Of a DNA stretch of 64,000 nucleotides, positions 44,663-53,537 are shown in pieces; within the stretch, counting starts at the first letter, position 1, and every line of letters begins with the position of its first letter. Below the pieces are notes generated by a model. That model did not search any database. It was not told where the DNA came from and saw only the letters and a program-made list of their open reading frames with translations. The position numbers were made by a program, and so were the translations under genes. Source of the DNA: Anaeromicropila herbilytica (GTDB taxonomy: Bacteria > Bacillota > Clostridia > Lachnospirales > Lachnospiraceae); the NCBI RefSeq assembly GCF_016591975.1, contig NZ_AP024169.1:1474001-1538000 (forward strand). The letters run 5' to 3'.

Positions 44663-44704
44663 CCCTGCAATGGTGGTTAAATACTACCGTTGTAGGGTTA
44701 TTTT
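44663..44704 (+). terminator. Terminator after the ANTAR gene
   Basis: A 15-bp stem with three wobble pairs (44663-44677 with 44683-44697) is followed by a T-rich tail. Confidence 0.85.
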
Positions 44705-44715
44705 AGGCATTTATA

Positions 44716-44744
44716 TTGACAAAAAAATAGATGGGATATAGAAT
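44716..44744 (+). promoter_or_regulatory. Promoter of the surface protein - phosphatase - kinase locus
   Basis: TTGACA at 44716-44721, 17-base spacer, TAGAAT at 44739-44744. Confidence 0.85.
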
Positions 44745-44797
44745 AATATGTATTGAAATACAAAAAATGGATATTATTAGGGAATGGGGAAAATAGG

Positions 44798-46708
44798 ATG
44801 AAGTATAATGGTAAGAAGATTTTAAAGCATCTATTGATTATAAATAGTATGATGCTCTTTCTTTTGTTTACAAGTAAAAACATTGCTTTTTCTAGTGAAA
44901 TAAACGCAGGTGAGAGTAGTGAAAAGGCAATCACAATTGACACAGAAAACAAAATGAATATTGGTAATTTTAAAAATAATACTTCTGTTTGTTATTATAA
45001 AGTTACATTATTAAAAGATGGACAACTTAAAATTAATTTGAAGTCATATTTAGTAAATGAGATTAAGGTTGATATATTAAGTTCTAATCAAGAATTATTA
45101 AAAACAACAACTTGTGTTTATGATAATAAAAAACAAGTTGGAGTATTAGAAGATAGTAGTTATTACGATGCAGGTATATACTATATTCGATTGCAGAAAG
45201 TATTCGCAGATGGCGAAGGAAAATATGAGTTAAGTACGAAGTTTTTCAACTCGAATACGATTGATAAAGAACCAAACAATGATATAACCAAGGCACAGAA
45301 ATTAACAATGCAGAAAAAAGTGACTGGTTTAATTACTTTTTCAGACAAAAGTGACTATTTTTATGTTGATGTTACAAATGAGAAGAATCTTAAGATTAAT
45401 ATTGCACCTCAATTTGATGTATCGTTTATAGTAACAATACTTGATAAAAACGGTAATAAAATTGAAAGTGGTACAGCAAGCTATTCTAGTTCATCTAAAA
45501 AATTAGTAGAATATCAATTTAGCGCTAAAAATCCCGACAGCAGATATTACATATATATTCAAGAGGTTGATTCTAAAAATACTGGCAAATATACAGTTAA
45601 AACTAGTGGAGATGTTAAAATTGATTCCATCTCGCTGATTCCAAGTAGAGTTTCAATCCATATTGGGGAAAAAACAAAATTAGTGGCTTATATAAGCCCT
45701 AAAAATGCCAATGAAGGATATTCTTTTTCATCTAGTAATAAATCAGTTGCAACTGTATCAAAGAATGGAACAATAGTTGGTAAAAAAGTTGGAAAAGCCA
45801 CAATTACTGTGAAATCAAAAAGTGGAAAAGTAGTTAGTAAGCGAGTTGTTACAGTTAAGTGCATTCGAGTAAAAAGTGTGAATCTCAATGTCACCAATAA
45901 AACTCTTAAGGTTGGACAGAAATATCAACTAAAAGCTACGGTATCTCCAAGGAAAGCAACAAATAAAAAAATTACATGGAAATCTAGTCATCCATCTATT
46001 GCTAAGGTAAGTTCTAATGGAAAGGTAACTGCTATAAAGCCAGGTACAGCTACAATAACGGTTACAAGTAAGGATGGTTCTCATAAGAGACAATGTAGGA
46101 TTAAAGTATATAGACCAGTAAAGAGTGTTCAGTTATCAAGTAAAACTAAAACTTTAACAGAAGGTCAAAGTGTTCGTATTAACGCAATCGTAAAACCTTC
46201 AAATGCAACAATAAAAGCAGTGTCTTATCATACAAGTAACTCAAATATTGTTTCAGTCAGTTCTAAAGGTGTGATAACAGCGAAGAGAGCAGGTACAGCT
46301 ATCATAACGGTTACAACGAAAGATGGTAAGAAAAAAGCGACTTGTAAGGTGTATGTTAAGGAAAAAGTAGTTGTACAACAACCTACAAAGACATCGGAAA
46401 AAGATGATAAACAAAATACTTCTTCTGGAAAATCAAAAGCGAAGACAAAAACAGATACAAAAACGGTAAAAGTATCAGATATTTCAGTAGAGGGATGTTC
46501 TTTATCTGTAGGAGAAACTAAAAAAATTAGTGTATCGATATCACCAAGTAATGCATCGAATAAAAAAGTGACGTACAAAAGTAATAATTCTAATGTTGTA
46601 ACAGTATCTAGTAATGGTGTTGTAAAAGGAATATCTAGAGGCGTTGCAACAATTACAGTAACATCATCTGACGGAGTTACTTCATTTTGTACTGTAGTGG
46701 TAAAATAA
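44798..46708 (+). CDS. Secreted surface protein with PPC-like and bacterial Ig-like (Big_2) domains
   Basis: The ATG at 44798 is used rather than a TTG at 44753; 636 residues. A signal peptide (KK then about 18 hydrophobic residues, cleavage near AFSSE) precedes two PPC-like beta domains, the second opening with EPNND. Four Big_2 domains follow, each with the VGxxxxLxAxVxP start and GTATITVT-type end; a Lys/Ser/Thr-rich linker separates the third and fourth. No LPXTG sorting signal is seen. Big_2 domains bind carbohydrate or the cell wall. The PP2C phosphatase gene follows by 22 bases, so it is likely part of the same signalling operon. Confidence 0.82.
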   Translation: MKYNGKKILKHLLIINSMMLFLLFTSKNIAFSSEINAGESSEKAITIDTENKMNIGNFKNNTSVCYYKVTLLKDGQLKINLKSYLVNEIKVDILSSNQELLKTTTCVYDNKKQVGVLEDSSYYDAGIYYIRLQKVFADGEGKYELSTKFFNSNTIDKEPNNDITKAQKLTMQKKVTGLITFSDKSDYFYVDVTNEKNLKINIAPQFDVSFIVTILDKNGNKIESGTASYSSSSKKLVEYQFSAKNPDSRYYIYIQEVDSKNTGKYTVKTSGDVKIDSISLIPSRVSIHIGEKTKLVAYISPKNANEGYSFSSSNKSVATVSKNGTIVGKKVGKATITVKSKSGKVVSKRVVTVKCIRVKSVNLNVTNKTLKVGQKYQLKATVSPRKATNKKITWKSSHPSIAKVSSNGKVTAIKPGTATITVTSKDGSHKRQCRIKVYRPVKSVQLSSKTKTLTEGQSVRINAIVKPSNATIKAVSYHTSNSNIVSVSSKGVITAKRAGTAIITVTTKDGKKKATCKVYVKEKVVVQQPTKTSEKDDKQNTSSGKSKAKTKTDTKTVKVSDISVEGCSLSVGETKKISVSISPSNASNKKVTYKSNNSNVVTVSSNGVVKGISRGVATITVTSSDGVTSFCTVVVK

Positions 46709-46730
46709 GATAGTTATTTGGGAGGTTATT

Positions 46731-47531
46731 GTGGGGGTTAAACTAAAGGCTAGGGCATATAGTGATATTGGATTGTACCGTAAGAAAAATGAAGATAATT
46801 ACTTAATGATGAAAAATTACCTTCCACAAGAGCATCGTATTACCACAAAGAAAATAAGAGCTAATATTGATAAGCCTTGCCTATTTGCGGTATGTGATGG
46901 AATGGGTGGTACCTTATATGGTGATACATCATCCTTTCTTGCAGTACAAAGCCTATATGAAAATTTTAAAATAGTATGTAGCTTAGTAAATAAGCCAAAT
47001 AGGGAGAATATCAAAAAAATTTTAGATTCAGTAAATGAGGATATCTGTTCTTTTTCCAAAAGTAAGCAAATTGAACTTGGAAGTACAATTGCCCTATTGT
47101 ATGTGGATGAAAAAGAAATCATTGTTTCCAATATAGGTGATAGTAGAATTTATAAACTATATTGTGGTAAAATGGAACAGCTATCAAAAGATCATAATCA
47201 AGCATATTTTATGTATGAGTCAGGAATGATTACGAAAGAAGAAATGAAAAATCATAGAGGAAGACATCATCTTACTCAATATCTTGGTATAAAATCTGAT
47301 GAGATGATTATTGATCCCTACATACAATGTATGAACCATGACGAAGGCAAAGTAATCTTTCTAATATGCAGTGATGGTTTAGTGGAGACACTCGATGATG
47401 AAGTAATAAAATACATTTTAGAACAAAAGATATCGTTAAAGAAAAAGAGTAAAATGTTAGTGAAGAGTGCTATTAAGCATGGAAGCAAAGATAATGTTAC
47501 TGCACTTTTAGTAGAGATTATAAAAAAATAA
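46731..47531 (+). CDS. PP2C-family Ser/Thr protein phosphatase
   Basis: GTG start with GGGAGG 6 bases upstream; 266 residues. PP2C motifs: YSDIGLYRKKNEDN (metal Asp and Asn), VCDGMGGT (metal DGMGG), NIGDSRIY, and SDGLVETLDDE near the C-terminus with the final metal Asp in GSKDNVTALLV. Soluble. It lies between the surface protein and the Ser/Thr kinase gene, the usual kinase-phosphatase pairing, and should reverse phospho-threonine marks made by that kinase. Confidence 0.92.
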   Translation: MGVKLKARAYSDIGLYRKKNEDNYLMMKNYLPQEHRITTKKIRANIDKPCLFAVCDGMGGTLYGDTSSFLAVQSLYENFKIVCSLVNKPNRENIKKILDSVNEDICSFSKSKQIELGSTIALLYVDEKEIIVSNIGDSRIYKLYCGKMEQLSKDHNQAYFMYESGMITKEEMKNHRGRHHLTQYLGIKSDEMIIDPYIQCMNHDEGKVIFLICSDGLVETLDDEVIKYILEQKISLKKKSKMLVKSAIKHGSKDNVTALLVEIIKK

Positions 47532-47650
47532 TATTAAGGAAATATTTTATTTAATAAGCAATAAAATTTTACCTATTACTTATAGAAATAGATATATAAT
47601 TTAACGATTCAGATTTCTTTGTGTATAACAATGCACAGATGGGAGTGAAT

Positions 47651-49843
47651 ATGGATAATAATGCAATACATGAATTAGAGCCATTTTGGGGGAATTGGTA
47701 TCTTGATAGTTTTATTGGAGAAGGAAGTTTTGGAAAAGTATATAAGATATATAGAGAAGAATTTGGTGAAAAGCATTATGCGGCATTAAAAATTATTTCG
47801 ATTCCTCGAAATGCTAGCGAATTAAAGCAAATCTATTTCGAAGGTATGAATGATGAATCAGCAAGCAAATATTTTAGCGGAATTGTAGAAGATATATATA
47901 ATGAAATTATACTGATGTCAAAACTAAAGGGAAAAACTAATATTGTAAGTTATGAAGATCACAATATTGTAAAAAGAAAGCAAGGGGTGGGTTATGATAT
48001 CTTAATACGTATGGAATTATTAACGAGTCTTAATGATTACGTAATTAAGAAACCATTAAGTAACGAATCCGTCGTACATATGGGGATTGATATCTGTAAT
48101 GCCCTTGCCTTATGTGAAAAAAGAAATATTATACATAGAGATATTAAGCCAGATAATATTTTCCTATCGAATGATGGTGATTTTGAGCTTGGTGATTTTG
48201 GAATAGCAAGGCAAATGGATGAGGCATTTATGGGGTTATCCATAAAAGGTTCTTATGAATACATGGCACCAGAGGTATATAATGGAAAAAACTATGATCA
48301 TAGAGTAGATATTTATTCTCTGGGTTTATTGCTTTATACTTTTCTTAATAATCGCAAACCACCCTTTGTCCCTACGAATACAAGTGTCGCAACTCATGGG
48401 GAAAGACAGGAAGCTTTAAGAAAAAGATTTACTGGTGAAACGTTAATACCACCTGTTAATGCAACTGAGTCATTGAGTACTGTAATATTAAAGGCATGTT
48501 CTTATAATCCAGATGATAGATATCATACTGCAAGTGATTTTAGAGCTGCATTAGAGAATTTGACAAGTGAGCAAGTTGGTGACAAAAAGAGCAAAGATAT
48601 ATTGGCTTCTCAGTTAAGAGAAGATAATTTATCGCAGACTGTACTACTATCCAAAGATGTTGTACTGGCGGATGATTTTGATAGAACGGTTTTGTTACAA
48701 AGTAATAATGATAGTATAACTAATATTGAAGATGATTCGTTTGATCGAACTGTTTTATTAGAAAATAGTGATGAAATGGATAAAACGGTAATGTTGTCAC
48801 AGCAGAAGAAATTAAATAATACAGTAACGGTAGCTCCTACGGATTCAGCTGGTTTCGAAGATAACGAAGAATACACAGAAAGTAAAGAACAATTTTTGAT
48901 ACATTCTATCGTTGATCTAGATCAAATAGAGGAATCACATCAAACTTCCATTGATAAAAAGGATGAATTAGTTCAATCTAATAAACTAAAAGAAATTGAT
49001 AACAAAGATAATAAGAATTCTAAAAATGTAAATATAAATAATGAGCCAAGTAATACGAATGTAAAAGCTATAAAATCTAGAAAAAAAGGTATGCTTACTA
49101 TTGTAGTTATTATTGTGATTGCTGGTACTGTTATTGCAGTATTATTTGGTAAGAATTTATTGAGTGAACCCAAAAAAGATAGTCCGAAAAATCCAATAGA
49201 GACAACTAATCCAGTAGCATCAGAAACACCAATAAAGACAAAAGAGCCAGTGCAGACAAAAGAACCAGATTCTAAAGAAGTGAAGTCACTTAAGCTTGAT
49301 TATAGTAATAAGAAAATTGATGACATATCAAAAATTAAGAAATTAGACATAGTAACAGATTTAACACTTGATAATAATAATATATCTAGGATTGATTTAT
49401 TAAGTAAGTCAATTTATATAACATCATTAAGTATGAATAATAATAAAATAAGTAATATTACTGCTTTAAGTTCTATGAGTAAGCTAAATTATTTGTGGTT
49501 ATCAACTAATTGTATTAAGAATATTACATCATTAGGTGATTTACTGGAATTAAAGGTGGTTGTTCTTGATCATAATAAGATACAAGATATCAATGCTCTA
49601 GAAAATTTAACGAAGATTACGGATTTATATCTGAATGACAATGAGATAAAGGATATTCAAGTTTTGAAATACTTAACGAACTTGAAGTCATTGAGTCTCT
49701 CTAATAATAAGATAAAAGATTTCAGTCCATTATACGGAATGAAAAATATAAAAACTCTTGATATATCGGGCAATAATATTTCTAAAAAGTCATATGAAAC
49801 ATTAAAGAAAAATTTACCTAAGAGCTGTTTGATTGTTAAATAA
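47651..49843 (+). CDS. Receptor-like Ser/Thr kinase with extracellular leucine-rich repeats
   Basis: ATG 47651 with GGGAG upstream; 730 residues. A complete Hanks kinase: GEGSFGKV, Lys47, Glu85, HRDIKPDN (D164), DFG (182-184), APE (206-208). A cytosolic linker (about 310-475) holds SQTVLL (328), DRTVLL (344 and 365) and DKTVML (377). One membrane helix (481-500) is followed by a Thr/Pro-rich stem and an outer domain of seven or eight internalin-type leucine-rich repeats (about 520-720). The usual Gram-positive receptor kinase has PASTA domains; here LRRs take that place. Confidence 0.92.
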   Translation: MDNNAIHELEPFWGNWYLDSFIGEGSFGKVYKIYREEFGEKHYAALKIISIPRNASELKQIYFEGMNDESASKYFSGIVEDIYNEIILMSKLKGKTNIVSYEDHNIVKRKQGVGYDILIRMELLTSLNDYVIKKPLSNESVVHMGIDICNALALCEKRNIIHRDIKPDNIFLSNDGDFELGDFGIARQMDEAFMGLSIKGSYEYMAPEVYNGKNYDHRVDIYSLGLLLYTFLNNRKPPFVPTNTSVATHGERQEALRKRFTGETLIPPVNATESLSTVILKACSYNPDDRYHTASDFRAALENLTSEQVGDKKSKDILASQLREDNLSQTVLLSKDVVLADDFDRTVLLQSNNDSITNIEDDSFDRTVLLENSDEMDKTVMLSQQKKLNNTVTVAPTDSAGFEDNEEYTESKEQFLIHSIVDLDQIEESHQTSIDKKDELVQSNKLKEIDNKDNKNSKNVNINNEPSNTNVKAIKSRKKGMLTIVVIIVIAGTVIAVLFGKNLLSEPKKDSPKNPIETTNPVASETPIKTKEPVQTKEPDSKEVKSLKLDYSNKKIDDISKIKKLDIVTDLTLDNNNISRIDLLSKSIYITSLSMNNNKISNITALSSMSKLNYLWLSTNCIKNITSLGDLLELKVVVLDHNKIQDINALENLTKITDLYLNDNEIKDIQVLKYLTNLKSLSLSNNKIKDFSPLYGMKNIKTLDISGNNISKKSYETLKKNLPKSCLIVK

Positions 49844-49936
49844 TAAGGAAAATGATATATTTACTTTTTATTAGATATTACTCAGGATAATGAAATAATG
49901 TTATTAAGAGATATGTTATTTCTTTGTGTTATAAAC

Positions 49937-49965
49937 TTTACCATATACTATATGTTTGATATAAT
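49937..49965 (+). promoter_or_regulatory. dapF promoter
   Basis: TTTACC at 49937-49942, 17-base spacer, extended -10 TGATATAAT ending at 49965; the leader is about 110 bases. Confidence 0.7.
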
Positions 49966-50081
49966 GAATTTTAAAGTAAATAAAGATATGTTACTAAAGA
50001 CATATACGTAATTGAAATAAATAATTCGGATCTATAGTAAGTTATAGGACATCAAAAAGTGAAAGGCATGGGATTAATAAG

Positions 50082-50915
50082 ATGAAATTTACAAAAATGC
50101 AAGGTTGCGGTAATGATTATGTATACGTAAATTGTATAGAAAAAGAACTTGAGAATTCAAATGAAATAGCTAAAGTGGTAAGTAATCGCCATTTTGGAGT
50201 TGGCGGAGATGGGATGATTATGATTTGTTCCTCTGATAAAGCTGATTTTCGAATGAAAATGTTAAATGCAGACGGTTCTGAGGGAGCAATGTGCGGTAAT
50301 GGTATACGTTGCGTAGCAAAATATGTATATGATTATAAACTAACCAATAAAGAGAATTTATCAATTGAAACACCATCAGGGATTAAGTATCTTGATCTTA
50401 CCACTGAGAATAATAAAGTAGTGGAAGTAACTGTAAATATGGGAAGTCCAATTCTTGAAGCAAAATTAATACCAGTTATTTCGGATAATGATAAAGTGAT
50501 AGCAGAACCAATCGATATTGATGGAGTTGAATACAAGATTACATGCGTATCTATGGGAAACCCGCATGCAATAGTATTTGTGGAAGATACTAAGAATTTT
50601 CAAGTGGAGAAAATTGGACCATCATTTGAGAATAATAAAATATTCCCAGATAGAGTCAATACAGAATTCATTCAAGTAATTGATCGTAACACGATATCAA
50701 TGAGAGTATGGGAAAGGGGATCAGGTGAAACCCTTGCCTGTGGTACTGGAGCATGTGCCAGTGTTGTTGCGTGCGTTTTGAATGGTAAAACAGAAGATGA
50801 GGTTACGGTCAAATTACTAGGAGGGGATCTAAAGATTAAATACGATAGAGAACAAAACTTAGTATTTATGACAGGACCAGCTGTAATCGTGTTTGAAGGT
50901 GAAATAGAATTGTAA
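50082..50915 (+). CDS. dapF: Diaminopimelate epimerase
   Basis: 277 residues, two-fold pseudo-symmetric fold with the catalytic thiol pair Cys71 (CGNGIRC) and Cys220 (CGTGAC). Interconverts LL- and meso-diaminopimelate for lysine and peptidoglycan. Own promoter upstream and strong terminator downstream, so monocistronic. Confidence 0.95.
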   Translation: MKFTKMQGCGNDYVYVNCIEKELENSNEIAKVVSNRHFGVGGDGMIMICSSDKADFRMKMLNADGSEGAMCGNGIRCVAKYVYDYKLTNKENLSIETPSGIKYLDLTTENNKVVEVTVNMGSPILEAKLIPVISDNDKVIAEPIDIDGVEYKITCVSMGNPHAIVFVEDTKNFQVEKIGPSFENNKIFPDRVNTEFIQVIDRNTISMRVWERGSGETLACGTGACASVVACVLNGKTEDEVTVKLLGGDLKIKYDREQNLVFMTGPAVIVFEGEIEL

Positions 50916-50918
50916 AAA

Positions 50919-50958
50919 ATGGGATGTTGTAACATAAGTTGCAACATCCCATTTTTTT
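50919..50958 (+). terminator. dapF terminator
   Basis: A perfect 11-bp stem (50919-50929 with 50942-50952) followed by T7. Confidence 0.92.
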
Positions 50959-50962
50959 GATA

Positions 50963-50996
50963 GAACAAACCACCAGCAAAGCTGGTGGTTCTTATT
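50963..50996 (-). terminator. Terminator of the minus-strand gene at 51056
   Basis: A perfect 10-bp stem (50968-50977 with 50981-50990) around AAA; on the minus strand the tail is T-rich. It may also act on the plus strand. Confidence 0.75.
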
Positions 50997-51055
50997 TATG
51001 TAAGCATTTATGTAATGTAATTATTATGTAAGTGGACTTAATAAATATTGGATGA

Positions 51056-51358
51056 TTAGACATATAGACATTCAATACTGTCTTCGATAATGTCTCTTGT
51101 ATGAACTGGAAGAACTTGATTGCTAGCTAACTTTACAGCTAAATCTATTACGAAATCTTTATTCGATGAAATATTGCTAACTTCACAAAGTGAATAAGGG
51201 TTAGTAAGATTATTATCTGAGTAATAGACTTTTATACCGTATGAAATATTAGAATCTGAATCAACATCCGCTAAATTAAATTGTAATACTTCGTAGTTAA
51301 CTTTAAGAATTTTGGATAGACTAATAAAAATGTCTTCCGATAGTTTTAGAATTGTCAT
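51056..51358 (-). CDS. Small hypothetical protein, DUF6514-like pattern
   Basis: 100 residues; AAAGGAG lies 8 bases before the ATG. A soluble protein with a helix, then SYGIKVYYSD, then SNISSNKDFVIDLAVKLASNQVLPVHTRDIIEDSI. The I/V-S-x-(N/D)-K-D-F and H-x-x-D-x-I-E-D signature resembles a small clostridial family (DUF6514) of unknown function. Convergent with dapF. Confidence 0.6.
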   Translation of the reverse strand: MTILKLSEDIFISLSKILKVNYEVLQFNLADVDSDSNISYGIKVYYSDNNLTNPYSLCEVSNISSNKDFVIDLAVKLASNQVLPVHTRDIIEDSIECLYV

Positions 51359-51688
51359 ATCAACATACTCCTTTTTGCTTTAATAAAATTATCTTATTAA
51401 CTATTGATAATTTTATGTAGAACATATAATATTTATAGTTACTTATGAACCTGTATTAATTATACTAAAAATAATTTAATATTTCAATAACATTTGGTGA
51501 AAAATGTAGCGAAATATAAAATTATGGTTAATAATGGTATGTAAAGTAAACAAGAAAAAAGAAAAAATAATATTTTTCCTATCCAATATATACAAAATAA
51601 TACAAGATATGGTAAATTGTAAATAAAAGTAATATGTCATTTTGCACAATTAGATGATAAAAAAATCAAAATATATTTCAATACACTA
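51359..51688. other. Intergenic region upstream of the T-box promoter
   Basis: About 330 very AT-rich bases upstream of the minus-strand gene's start. No coding frame, repeat or RNA is recognised. Confidence 0.4.
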
Positions 51689-51717
51689 TTGCAAGAAAGT
51701 ATTATGTGTGGTATGAT
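51689..51717 (+). promoter_or_regulatory. Promoter of the T-box leader
   Basis: TTGCAA at 51689-51694, 17-base spacer, TATGAT at 51712-51717. Confidence 0.75.
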
Positions 51718-51723
51718 ACCTTT

Positions 51724-52035
51724 ACGATTTAGATATTTATAAAAGTATATCTTTATCTTTTCAGATTTAATCAGCAATGAAGGAGACTTTAGTTTACTGA
51801 TTTCATAGACTGACAGGAATAGAATGTCACCGACTGAGAGCATTCTTACTATGATAGGTATTTTAAGGAACACTCTGGAGCTCACGAGTTGAATTTAGTA
51901 GGTTCGTGCGTGACACGCGTTAAGTGTAGAGAGGAAAGTTTTATACTTTCAATGCGGGTGGTACCGCGGGAATAGCTTATCCCGTCCCGGAATAGATGCA
52001 TTTATTAGCAGAATATTCTAGGGGCTTTTTTTATT
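51724..52035 (+). promoter_or_regulatory. T-box riboswitch controlling the aspartyl-tRNA synthetase gene
   Basis: The diagnostic antitermination sequence GCGGGTGGTACCGCGGG is at about 51954-51970, preceded by a stem III hairpin (GAAAGTTTTATACTTTC) and a long stem I region from about 51765. It is followed by the terminator (left arm from 51984, right arm 52014-52025, T7). Uncharged tRNA binding stabilises the antiterminator and lets aspS be transcribed. I could not assign the specifier codon safely; GAC or AAC would be expected. Confidence 0.92.
51984..52032 (+). terminator. T-box terminator hairpin
   Basis: GTCCC-G-GAATA (51984-51994) pairs with TATTC-TA-GGGGC (52014-52025), followed by T7. 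It competes with the T-box antiterminator. Confidence 0.85.
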
Positions 52036-52202
52036 GCTAAAAAGCAAGCGTTAAGTTTAATTAATATTGGATAATTATCCTTTTTATTATACAAACTTAC
52101 GTATAGATTGATTATTAAGCCTCAGACCTAGAATATGTATAAAAAGCTTGAATATGTATGCGTTAACATTAGTATGAAGATGATAGCTAAGGAGAGATGA
52201 CG

Positions 52203-53537
52203 ATGGAGTTTATTTCAGGAATTAAGAGAAAAGATACGGTAACGATAAGTGAAATATTAGAAAATGGAGCTGGAAACACAGTAGAATTAACAGGTGCAGT
52301 TCACACGATACGTGATATGAGTGAGTTCGCATTTGTTGTGCTACGAAGATATGACGGAGTTGTTCAATGTGTATTTGAAGAAGGTAAAGTTAATTTTGAT
52401 ATCAAATCACTTCGTGAAGGAGCTACGGTAAAAGTTAATGGAGAGGTTAACTTAGAAGATCGTGCACCAAATGGCTTCGAGATACGATTAAAGAATATTA
52501 CAGTGCTATCACAACCTGCCAAAGATAGTACAATGCCAATTCCAATTAGCAAATGGAAGCTAAGTACATCGCTTGAAACAAAGATGGCATTAAGACCAGT
52601 TGCATTAAGAAATATAAGAGAAAGAGCAAAATTCAAAATACAAGAAGGAATTGTTCGTGGATTCCGTGATTATATGTTTCGTCAGAACTTTACAGAGATC
52701 CGTACCCCTAAGATTGTTGCTGGCAATGCAGAAGGTGGAGCAAATGTATTTAAATTAGAGTATTTCGGTAAGAAAGCATTCTTAGCACAAAGCCCTCAAT
52801 TCTATAAACAGACAATGGTTGGAGTATATGATAGAGTATTTGAAGTTGGACCAGTATTCCGTGCGGAAAAACACAATACAACAAGACATCTGAATGAGTA
52901 TACAGGACTTGACTTTGAAATGGGTTATATCGATAGTTTCTACGACATTATGGAAATGGAACAATCCATGTTAGATTATACGTTTGAATTCTTAAATACA
53001 GAATATGCAAAGGAATTAAAGACTTTAGGAGTTACACTTCCAAATGCGAAGAAAATACCAACTGTTCGTTTTGATGAAGCAAAGAAACTTGTTTCAGAAA
53101 AGTATGATAGAAAGATAAAGAATCCTTATGATTTAGAACCAGAAGAAGAGATTCTAATTGGGCAATACTTTAAAGAGGAATTCGATAGTGATTTTGTATT
53201 TGTAACACACTATCCATCTAAGAAGAGACCATTCTATGCAATGGATGATCCAGAAGATACGAAATTTACACTTAGTTTCGATTTGTTATTCAAAGGGATG
53301 GAGATAACTACTGGAGGACAGAGAATTCATTCCTATGAAGATCAAGTGACTAAAATGCAAGAAAGAGGAATGGATATCGAGGATTTCACTCATTTCTTAA
53401 TGATTCACAAACATGGTATGCCACCTCATGGAGGCCTTGGAATAGGGTTAGAGCGTCTTACAATGAGACTTCTTGATGAAACTAATGTACGTGAGACTTC
53501 ATTATTTCCTCGTGATGTGTCTAGGTTAGAGCCTTAG
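52203..53537 (+). CDS. aspS: Aspartyl-tRNA synthetase, archaeal-type, probably non-discriminating
   Basis: The ATG at 52203 is 6-7 bases after AAGGAGAG; the ATG at 52197 is too close. 444 residues, the short form without the bacterial insertion domain. OB-fold anticodon-binding domain (1-110), then the class II core with motif 2 FRAEKHNTTRHLNEY and motif 3 GLGIGLERLTMRLL. Short AspRS forms often charge both tRNA-Asp and tRNA-Asn, and GatCAB encoded just downstream would amidate Asp-tRNA-Asn. Control by the T-box upstream. Confidence 0.9.
   Translation: MEFISGIKRKDTVTISEILENGAGNTVELTGAVHTIRDMSEFAFVVLRRYDGVVQCVFEEGKVNFDIKSLREGATVKVNGEVNLEDRAPNGFEIRLKNITVLSQPAKDSTMPIPISKWKLSTSLETKMALRPVALRNIRERAKFKIQEGIVRGFRDYMFRQNFTEIRTPKIVAGNAEGGANVFKLEYFGKKAFLAQSPQFYKQTMVGVYDRVFEVGPVFRAEKHNTTRHLNEYTGLDFEMGYIDSFYDIMEMEQSMLDYTFEFLNTEYAKELKTLGVTLPNAKKIPTVRFDEAKKLVSEKYDRKIKNPYDLEPEEEILIGQYFKEEFDSDFVFVTHYPSKKRPFYAMDDPEDTKFTLSFDLLFKGMEITTGGQRIHSYEDQVTKMQERGMDIEDFTHFLMIHKHGMPPHGGLGIGLERLTMRLLDETNVRETSLFPRDVSRLEP

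Noticed and set aside
46228..46578. 116-residue minus-strand frame inside the Ig-like protein gene
   Set aside because: It lies wholly within a well-supported gene, has a composition mirroring the repeats, and no ribosome binding site.
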